Origin: Bacteroidota bacterium
GTDB lineage: Bacteria > Bacteroidota > Bacteroidia > Flavobacteriales > Weeksellaceae
DNA length: 64,000 nucleotides
Reading direction: 5' to 3'
Assembly: GCA_023387375.1 (NCBI GenBank)
Contig: JAEWIE010000042.1
Coordinates: 9,965-73,964, forward strand
Part shown: one piece after another, positions 57,502-64,000 of the stretch
Numbering within the stretch: the first letter of the stretch is position 1
How the letters are laid out: each line of letters begins with the position of its first letter
The notes under the pieces: model-generated
Told to the model about the DNA's origin: nothing
Database searches by the model: none
The model's input: only the letters and a program-made list of their open reading frames with translations
Translations under genes and position numbers: made by a program

Positions 57502-57963
57502 ATGCATAGTCGTATTGCAATTGATCCCACCTTGCTCGAGGATCTTATTTCTTTTTATGGCGAGTTTTTTAATTTGCCTCCTTTGGCGGCTAAAATTCAG
57601 GCATTTTTAATTTTTGATTTTGATCGGCAAGGGGTCACTTTTGAGGAACTAGTGGAAGCTTTTTCTGTAAGCAAAAGTTCGGTATCCACAACCTTGCACC
57701 TTTTATTAGACATTGGACTTATCAAGGAATTGCCTATAGAAGGAAGAAGACGCCTTTTTAGTATTAACAATGAATTTATTCAGCTTCGATTTGAAGAACT
57801 TTTGAAGCGATTAAAGCTCGAGGATTCCCTTTTTGAAAGACTTATGGAATTTCGCGGCACACAAGGGAAGTATTCCCAAGAAAAATACGAAGTGTACCGC
57901 AACCTTATTAAAAATAGTATCAGCAATATAGAAAACTCTCTAGAACAATTATACAATGAATAA
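57502..57963 (+). CDS. GbsR/MarR-family transcriptional regulator of the RND operon
   Basis: 153 residues with a winged helix: ..LAAKIQAFLIFDFDRQGVTFEELVEAFSVSKSSVSTTLHLLLDIGLIKELPIEGRRRLFSI.. where VSKSSVSTTLHLLLDIGLI is the recognition-helix region and GRRRLF the wing. The C-terminal helix is a dimerisation type. It overlaps the adaptor gene by 8 bp. The likely role is repression of the efflux operon, released by an inducer, through the palindrome upstream. Confidence 0.88.
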   Translation: MHSRIAIDPTLLEDLISFYGEFFNLPPLAAKIQAFLIFDFDRQGVTFEELVEAFSVSKSSVSTTLHLLLDIGLIKELPIEGRRRLFSINNEFIQLRFEELLKRLKLEDSLFERLMEFRGTQGKYSQEKYEVYRNLIKNSISNIENSLEQLYNE

Positions 57964-59149
57964 ACGAATCGTTTTATTACTAGTAGCCTCTCTCACTTTG
58001 GGGGCATGTAAGAAAAAAGAAACTCAGGCGCCAAGCCAGACCAAGGCTGTGACCAGCGTGAAAGTTCAAACTAGAACTGTGACGGGATATACATCCTTTC
58101 CGGCTAGTATTCAAGGACGTGTGAATAACGAAGTGCGCGCAAAAATCCAAGGATATATTACGCAAGTACTTGTAGATGAAGGTCAGTATGTAAGCAAAGG
58201 ACAGCCTTTGTTTCGATTAGAGACCAATACCCTTAATCAGTCCGCTTCTGCGGCGAGAGCAGGAATCGGAGCTGCAGAGGCAAGTGTGAAAGCAGCCCAA
58301 AGCGCCGTGAATGCAGCGCAAGTAGAGGTGAATAAAATCAAACCTCTTGTAGAAAAGAATATTATCTCAGCCGTGCAGCTTCAAACGGCGCAGGCGAATC
58401 TTGCGGGAGCTCAAGCGCAGCTATCACAAGCGATTGCAGCTCGTGCGCAGGCAAGTGCAAACTTCCAAGGCGTTCAAGCCAATATTGATTATTCTGTGAT
58501 TCGTTCTCCTATTTCAGGAGTGGTGGGTAAAATAAACCTTCGTACAGGAAGTTTGGTGGGACCTTCCGATCAGCAACCTATTACGACGGTTTCCGATACG
58601 AGTGAACTTTTCGCTTACTTCTCGATGAACGAAAGTGAGTACTTGAATTTCCTTAAAAACTCCTATGGAGCTACGATGAGTGAAAAATTGAAAAACATGC
58701 CTGCGGTAGAACTGCAAATGGCCAATGGAGATATTTATGCTCACAAAGGAGTGATTAAAGCAGTCACAGGACAAATTGACCCTAATACGGGAACCATTCA
58801 ATTTAGAGTATCACTTCCGAATCCAGAAAAAATACTAAGCAACGGGAATACAGGAACGATTCTTCTTCCTAAAACCTATTCGAATGTTCTTGTAGTCCCT
58901 GAAACGGCTACTTTTGAGCAGCAAGGACTTGTGTATGTATACAAAATTGTAAAGGATACGGCTAACAGTACGGTTATTCAAATAACAGATAGAGTGAACA
59001 ACCTTGCCATTGTGGAAGGAGGTCTAAAAGAAGGAGAGACTGTCGTGGCAGAAGGGGTAGGAAACTTAAGACCAGGAACCCCTGTCAAGGCAAAACCTGT
59101 ACAACTTGACGATATACTGAAAGGCATCAAAAAGCAATTCAATAACTAA
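57956..59149 (+). CDS. RND efflux periplasmic adaptor lipoprotein
   Basis: 397 residues. Lipobox LTLGAC gives lipidated Cys18, anchoring it to the inner membrane. Barrel-sandwich (biotinyl-lipoyl-like) segments flank a helical hairpin at about 95-170 that is Ala/Gln-rich (SAARAGIGAAEASVKAAQSAVNAAQ), then SPISGVVGKINLRTGSLVG. Links the RND pump to the outer-membrane channel. It is coupled to the regulator gene by overlap, and the pump gene starts 69 bp later. Confidence 0.95.
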   Translation: MNKRIVLLLVASLTLGACKKKETQAPSQTKAVTSVKVQTRTVTGYTSFPASIQGRVNNEVRAKIQGYITQVLVDEGQYVSKGQPLFRLETNTLNQSASAARAGIGAAEASVKAAQSAVNAAQVEVNKIKPLVEKNIISAVQLQTAQANLAGAQAQLSQAIAARAQASANFQGVQANIDYSVIRSPISGVVGKINLRTGSLVGPSDQQPITTVSDTSELFAYFSMNESEYLNFLKNSYGATMSEKLKNMPAVELQMANGDIYAHKGVIKAVTGQIDPNTGTIQFRVSLPNPEKILSNGNTGTILLPKTYSNVLVVPETATFEQQGLVYVYKIVKDTANSTVIQITDRVNNLAIVEGGLKEGETVVAEGVGNLRPGTPVKAKPVQLDDILKGIKKQFNN

Positions 59150-59218
59150 AAAGCTCTATGTGAACTTGGCTATATCGAATTCAAGAGAACAAGACATAGC
59201 CCAAATCCAAGATAAAAA

Positions 59219-62200
59219 ATGATAAAACGATTTATAGATAGACCCGTGCTCTCGACCGTAATTTCGATTATGATCGTGATTCTCGGTATTCTGGGACTGA
59301 TGGCGCTGCCCGTGACTCAGTATCCAGACATTGCTCCTCCGACGGTAAGAATTTCTGCCAACTATACGGGTGCAAACGCGCAAACGGTAATGAATTCGGT
59401 TGTGATTCCGATTGAAGAGCAAGTCAACGGGGTAGAAGGGATGGATTATATTAACTCCACCGCCCAAAACAATGGATCCGCTACGATTCAGATCTTCTTT
59501 AAGCAAGGAGTCGATCCGGATATTGCAGCCGTAAACGTACAAAACAAGGTACAGCGTGCCATGCCACTACTTCCTTCAGAAGTAACCCGCTCTGGGGTGA
59601 TTACCCAGAAGCAGCAAACTAGTGCCCTCATGTTCCTTACGTTCTATACCAGCAATAAAGATTTAGACGAAACCTGGTTACAGAACTACCTTAATATTAA
59701 TGTGGTTCCAGGACTAAAAAGGGTGAACGGTGTTGGGGATGCGATGGTATTTGGAGGAAAGACTTATTCGATGAGAATTTGGCTCGATCCTTCCAAAATG
59801 GCAGCTTACGGAATTGAGCCTACAGAAATTTCTACGGCCATTAACGAGCAGTCAAGAGAAGCCGCCGCTGGATCCATCGGGGAAAATGACGGAAATTCTT
59901 TTGAGTATGTAATTACCTACAAAGGGAAATTTGACGAAGCTTCCGAGTATGAAAACATCGTGATCCGATCCCTTGGAAATGGACAGTTCTTACGCTTGAA
60001 AGACGTAGCTACTGTAGAACTTGCCGCTCTATCTTATTCTGGTATTGGAGAAAGTAATGGGAATCGTTCCATCAGTATGGGGATCTTCCAAACCCCAGGC
60101 TCTAATGCGCAGGCTATTATTGAAGACATTAATGTTTTCTTGGAGCAGCAAAAAGCTTCTTTCCCAGAAGGAATTGGTTACAACATTAACTTTGATACCA
60201 ATGAATTCCTAGAAGCCTCGATTTCAAAAGTGGTAACCACTCTTATTGAAGCCTTCCTATTGGTGTTCTTAGTGGTTTATATTTTCCTTCAAGATTTCCG
60301 TTCCACTTTGATTCCAGCCATTGCGGTTCCGGTATCGATTGTGGGTACGTTCTTCTTTTTAAATTTACTAGGCTACTCCCTTAACTTATTAACTCTTTTT
60401 GCCCTCGTTCTTGCCATCGGTATTGTGGTGGACGACGCGATTGTCGTCGTCGAAGCCGTCCACGCTAAATTAGAACAGGGAATCAATGATGCAAAAAGAG
60501 CCACGGTGGAGGCCATGGACGAGATTACAGGTGCGATTATTTCGATTACCCTTGTAATGGCCGCTGTATTTATTCCTGTGACTTTCTTGCAAGGTCCTAC
60601 AGGGGTCTTTTACCAGCAGTTTGGGATTACCTTAATTATTGCGATTTTAATTTCGGCGGTAAACGCCCTTACGTTAAGTCCAATGCTTTGTGCGCTTTTA
60701 CTTAAGCCTAATGCGCATCACCACAAAGAGTACTCACAGTTAAATGTGAAAGATAAATTCTTCTACAAGTTTAATGTAGGATTTAAATCCATTACGGACC
60801 GCTACGGAAAATCCTTCCTCTTTTTAATTCGCCACAAATGGGTAACTCTAATCATCTTTGGACTTGGAGGACTTACTTTCTGGTGGGCGAATTCCAATAT
60901 GCCTTCTGGATTTATTCCAAGTGAGGATAGAGGGATTATCTTTGCGGACATTCAGCTTCCTCAAGGTGCTTCTATGGAAAGAACCTATGCGGTCTTAAAA
61001 GACCTTCAAAAAGAAGCAAGAAAAATTGATGGGGTATTAAACGTGACCTTTAGTTCTTCTCGTGGTTTCATGTCAGGACAAGGATCCAACGTAGGGCAGG
61101 CCTTTATCAAATTAAAGCCATTTAAAGAGAGAACCTCGGATGCCACGAGTGTACAAGGAATCACAGGGCAACTCTTTGGACTCGCACAGAAGTATCCGGA
61201 TGCGAAAATGATTTTCTTCTCGCCTCCAAGTGTACCCGGATTTGGTCAGAGTGAAGGATTTAATTTTGAGCTTTTAGACCGTTCTGGAGGAGAGTTATCC
61301 AACTTAAGTACGGCAGCTCAAGATTTCATTGGAGAGCTTATGAAGCGTCCTGAAATTCAGTTTGCTTCCACTTCCTTTAATACGAATTACCCTCAATATG
61401 AAATGGTCATTGACATTCCTAGAGCAAAAGATGTAGGCGTTTCTGTGAGTAGTATCTTGAGTGCAATGCAGGGGTATATCGGAGGAATTTATGCCTCAGA
61501 TTTTACCAAATATGGAAAGCAGTTTAGAGTAATGATTCAAGCCTTGCCAGAGGATAGAGCAAGTGCACAGGACTTAAGTAAACTTTACGTGAAAACGGCA
61601 AGTGGACAAATGACCCCTCTTTCTCAGTTTGTGACGCTTGAGCGCAGCTTCGGACCTCAATCCATCGAACGTTACAACCTCTTTACTTCCGTAGGAATTA
61701 GCGGTTCCAATGCTCCAGGATATTCCACAGGGGATGCTATTAGAGCCGTGCAGGAAGTTCAAGCGCAACATTTATCCACGGATTACGATGTGGAGTTCAC
61801 TGGACTCTCCAAAGAAGAAATGAAAGCCGGATCCCAAACCTTTGTAGTATTCCTGCTTAGTTTCCTATTTGTGTACTTTATTCTAGCGGCGCAGTACGAG
61901 AGTTTCATTCTTCCGTTTGCGGTAATCGTTTCCCTTCCATTAGGGGTAATCGGAGCTTATTTTGGACAGAGTATTATGGGACTTGAAAACAACATCTATT
62001 TCCAGATTGCTATTATCATGCTTATTGGGCTTTTGGCCAAGAACGCAATTTTGATCGTGGAATTCGCCGTCCAGCGTAGACATAAGGGGGAGAGTATCGC
62101 AATGTCCGCTATTAACGCGGCAAAAGCCAGACTTAGACCGATTCTAATGACCTCTTTCGCCTTCATCTTTGGGATGCTTCCTTTGGTGTTTGCAAGTGGA

Positions 62201-62365
62201 ATTGGGATGGTTGGAAACCGTTCCATTGGTACAGGCGCAGCCGCAGGACTACTGATCGGAACCTTCGCGGGTCTACTCGTAATTCCTGTGCTTTATGTCA
62301 TCTTCCAATGGCTTCAAGAAAAAGTAGTACCGCTTAAGAGAGAAGAGATTAATTTAAACGAGTAA
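59219..62365 (+). CDS. RND multidrug efflux permease, HAE1/AcrB family
   Basis: 1048 residues. Proton-driven inner-membrane pump, working as a trimer. Typical start MIKRFIDRPVLSTVISIMIVILGILGLMALPVTQYPDIAPPTV; the proton-relay pair of aspartates is in FALVLAIGIVVDDAIVVVEAVH (TM4), and a Lys in TM10 is in LIGLLAKNAILIVEFAVQ. Twelve membrane segments and two large periplasmic loops fit the length. Substrates of this subfamily are usually hydrophobic drugs, but none can be specified. Confidence 0.97.
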   Translation: MIKRFIDRPVLSTVISIMIVILGILGLMALPVTQYPDIAPPTVRISANYTGANAQTVMNSVVIPIEEQVNGVEGMDYINSTAQNNGSATIQIFFKQGVDPDIAAVNVQNKVQRAMPLLPSEVTRSGVITQKQQTSALMFLTFYTSNKDLDETWLQNYLNINVVPGLKRVNGVGDAMVFGGKTYSMRIWLDPSKMAAYGIEPTEISTAINEQSREAAAGSIGENDGNSFEYVITYKGKFDEASEYENIVIRSLGNGQFLRLKDVATVELAALSYSGIGESNGNRSISMGIFQTPGSNAQAIIEDINVFLEQQKASFPEGIGYNINFDTNEFLEASISKVVTTLIEAFLLVFLVVYIFLQDFRSTLIPAIAVPVSIVGTFFFLNLLGYSLNLLTLFALVLAIGIVVDDAIVVVEAVHAKLEQGINDAKRATVEAMDEITGAIISITLVMAAVFIPVTFLQGPTGVFYQQFGITLIIAILISAVNALTLSPMLCALLLKPNAHHHKEYSQLNVKDKFFYKFNVGFKSITDRYGKSFLFLIRHKWVTLIIFGLGGLTFWWANSNMPSGFIPSEDRGIIFADIQLPQGASMERTYAVLKDLQKEARKIDGVLNVTFSSSRGFMSGQGSNVGQAFIKLKPFKERTSDATSVQGITGQLFGLAQKYPDAKMIFFSPPSVPGFGQSEGFNFELLDRSGGELSNLSTAAQDFIGELMKRPEIQFASTSFNTNYPQYEMVIDIPRAKDVGVSVSSILSAMQGYIGGIYASDFTKYGKQFRVMIQALPEDRASAQDLSKLYVKTASGQMTPLSQFVTLERSFGPQSIERYNLFTSVGISGSNAPGYSTGDAIRAVQEVQAQHLSTDYDVEFTGLSKEEMKAGSQTFVVFLLSFLFVYFILAAQYESFILPFAVIVSLPLGVIGAYFGQSIMGLENNIYFQIAIIMLIGLLAKNAILIVEFAVQRRHKGESIAMSAINAAKARLRPILMTSFAFIFGMLPLVFASGIGMVGNRSIGTGAAAGLLIGTFAGLLVIPVLYVIFQWLQEKVVPLKREEINLNE

Positions 62366-62399
62366 GGGAGAAAGACCTTTAAAATAAATTAGAAAGACA

Positions 62400-63812
62400 A
62401 TGAATATTTATAAACAAGCAAAATCGGTTTTACTTCCCCTAGCTTTAGGAGTGGTGCTTACTTCGTGCGCAACAGCCACAAAGTATGAAACGCCTCCTCA
62501 AGTGGTAGAACAGACTCTTTATCGGACCGATCAACTGCCTCAAGATTCCCTTAGCTTTGGCGATTTGTCTTGGCGTGAGATCTTTACCGATCCTATTTTG
62601 CAGGGGCATATTCAAAAAGCCTTAGACAACAATATCGATGTGCGTATTGCCCTTCAAAATATTGTGTCTGCAGAAGCTTATTTGAAGCAAAGCAAAGCGG
62701 CTTATTTGCCAACCCTTAACGTGGGACCGAACTATACATTTAATACCCAATCGTTAAATACGCAGTCAGGTCAAATGCTTTCCGAGCGTACGCACAATAA
62801 GCAGTGGGATGTAACGGGCGCTTTAAATTGGGAGATTGATATCTGGGGAAAGATGGCTGCTGAGCAACGTGCTCAAATGGCTTCCTATCTAGGAACGGTC
62901 TCTGCGCACCAATCGATCAAAAGCGATTTGGTCGCTTCTGTCGCTGCAGCTTATTTTCAGCTTCTTACTTTTGATGAGCAGAAGCGAATTATCAATGAGA
63001 CGATCTTACTTCGCCAGAAGAACCTAGAAACGACTCAGGCGCTTAAAGATGCAGGAACGCTTTCTGAAGTGGCTGTGCAGCAAAGTGAAGCCCTAGTGCA
63101 TAACGCAAAGTCGCTACTTATCAACATTGATATCCAAATTGAACTTTTGGAAAACACAATGAGCTTATTGCTTGCAGAACCCTCTGCAGCTATAGAGAGA
63201 AGTACACTTGCAAACCAGAATCTGCCTATCGCACTTGATCTTGGATATCCAAGTCAGCTGCTTTCTAACCGCCCTGATGTAAGAATGGCAGAATTTAATT
63301 TAGTGCAAGCTTTTGAGCTTTCAAAAGCAGCCAAAGCACAGTTTTATCCACGTCTTACAATCACTGCTAACGGAGGACTCCAATCCAAAGACATAGACAA
63401 TCTCTTTAGCGCAAATTCCCTTTTTGCCAATGTAGTGGGAGGTCTTTTGCAGCCTGTATTAAACAAAAGACAGATTCGTACGCAATACGAAGTAAGTTTA
63501 GCGAACAAAGAAATTGCTTACTTAAACTTTAGACGCTCCGTTTTAACGGCAGGGAAGGAAGTTTCTGATGCGATTAAAATGTACTCTTCTCAAGATGCCT
63601 TCATTGCCTTAAAACAAAAAGAATTAGACGCATACCGTAAAAGTGTGGAGTTCTCACAAGAACTCGTGAATTACGGGATGGCCAATTACTTAGAAGTATT
63701 AAATGCGTCCGTGAATCAACTCAATGCAGAGCTTAACATCTCGAATGCCCGTTATGCAAAAATGCAGTCTGGTATCGAGCTTTATAGAGCTTTAGGAGGA
63801 GGTTGGAAGTAA
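62400..63812 (+). CDS. Outer-membrane efflux lipoprotein, TolC/OprM (NodT) type
   Basis: 470 residues. The lipobox VVLTSC gives lipidated Cys23; the mature protein begins with Tyr/Thr-rich sequence and has the two repeated OEP domains with long helices, such as LSNRPDVRMAEFNLVQAFELSKAAKAQFYP and the matching pair in the first half (FGDLSWREIFTDPILQGHIQKALDNNIDVRIALQNI). It is the outer-membrane exit duct of the pump and closes the four-gene operon; a terminator follows. Confidence 0.96.
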   Translation: MNIYKQAKSVLLPLALGVVLTSCATATKYETPPQVVEQTLYRTDQLPQDSLSFGDLSWREIFTDPILQGHIQKALDNNIDVRIALQNIVSAEAYLKQSKAAYLPTLNVGPNYTFNTQSLNTQSGQMLSERTHNKQWDVTGALNWEIDIWGKMAAEQRAQMASYLGTVSAHQSIKSDLVASVAAAYFQLLTFDEQKRIINETILLRQKNLETTQALKDAGTLSEVAVQQSEALVHNAKSLLINIDIQIELLENTMSLLLAEPSAAIERSTLANQNLPIALDLGYPSQLLSNRPDVRMAEFNLVQAFELSKAAKAQFYPRLTITANGGLQSKDIDNLFSANSLFANVVGGLLQPVLNKRQIRTQYEVSLANKEIAYLNFRRSVLTAGKEVSDAIKMYSSQDAFIALKQKELDAYRKSVEFSQELVNYGMANYLEVLNASVNQLNAELNISNARYAKMQSGIELYRALGGGWK

Positions 63813-63830
63813 CCTTCAAGTTAATACTAC

Positions 63831-63869
63831 AAAGCGCGGGGAAATTTTGATCCTCGCGCTTTGCTATTT
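63831..63869 (+). terminator. Terminator of the RND efflux operon
   Basis: Twelve-base-pair stem AAAGCGCGGGGA/TCCTCGCGCTTT (one G-U pair) with an eight-base loop, then GCTATTTTT. Confidence 0.85.
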
Positions 63870-63922
63870 TTAAAATATTACCTATTATTGCACTCTGAAT
63901 CCAGAATTATAGGATTTAGAAT

Positions 63923-63996
63923 GGGGGATTGGCGCAGTTGGCTAGCGCGTTTGACTGGCAGTCAAAAGGTCACGGGTTCGAATCCCGTATTCTCCA
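63923..63996 (+). tRNA. tRNA-Ala (anticodon GGC)
   Basis: Complete cloverleaf of 74 nt: acceptor GGGGGAT/ATTCTCC with the G3-U70 pair that marks alanine, D stem GCGC/GCGC, anticodon stem TTTGA/TCAAA with loop CTGGCAG (anticodon GGC), and T stem ACGGG/CCCGT with loop TTCGAAT. CCA is not encoded (ACAAA follows). Confidence 0.95.
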
Positions 63997-64000
63997 CAAA

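Noticed and set aside
1..64000. CRISPR arrays, insertion sequences, integrase or prophage genes
   Set aside because: No repeated spacer pattern, transposase or phage protein was seen on either strand.

Overview
The window is a gene-dense stretch of a Bacteroidota chromosome, most likely class Flavobacteriia and close to the Weeksellaceae (Chryseobacterium-like); the genus is not resolved. The evidence is the Bacteroidota-type promoters (-7 box TAnnTTTG, often with TTG about 20 bp upstream), the lack of Shine-Dalgarno sites, the isolated atpDC pair, and lineage-typical families: GLPGLI proteins, DUF2723, DUF2911, a zinc-ligand-free sirtuin and lysine 6-transaminase. I see no insertion sequence, prophage, CRISPR array or rRNA operon. 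One tRNA (Ala, GGC) closes the window.

Layout. 1-4.0 kb: end of an aminotransferase, kdsB, an exported protein, a lipoprotein glutathione peroxidase, an NAD(P)-binding protein and a YjbR-like protein. 4.2-8.1 kb: an A+T-rich locus with a small secreted Cys-containing protein, a GLPGLI protein and a TonB-dependent receptor-like barrel. 8.1-17.7 kb: ribF, atpDC, a Gre/Rnk-like protein, an alpha-oxoamine synthase with a cysteine-synthase-like enzyme (candidate sulfonolipid/capnine pair), and a DUF2723 membrane glycosyltransferase. 17.9-19.9 kb: a second, very A+T-rich GLPGLI locus, coupled to an ABC ATPase and permease. 20-36.5 kb: kdsA and housekeeping genes (nitrilase fusion, MATE pump, NtrC-like regulator, YggS, sirtuin, thioesterase, rlmH, YihY, nhaA, relA/spoT, acs). 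36.6-40.2 kb: a copper cassette (HMA-AraC regulator, CopA, CopZ) preceded by a possible structured RNA. 40.3-45.8 kb: pyrB-carA-carB with an undescribed-looking leader peptide and attenuator. 45.9-57.3 kb: DUF2911, ada, acetyltransferases, a lysine-degradation pair (ALDH7 and LAT) and two secreted amidohydrolase-like proteins. 57.4-63.9 kb: a GbsR/MarR-regulated RND efflux operon, then the tRNA.

The most interesting signals are three. First, a 44-codon open frame starts next to a -7 box, runs through an intrinsic terminator and overlaps the pyrB start as ATGA; this has the architecture of the enterobacterial pyrBI UTP attenuator. Second, there are two GLPGLI loci about 15 kb apart, one with a secreted small protein and an outer-membrane receptor-like barrel, one with an ABC exporter-like pair; together they suggest a peptide export/handling system. 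Third, there is a candidate three-way-junction RNA ending in a U-run just before the copper regulator. All are read from sequence only and need comparative or experimental checks.
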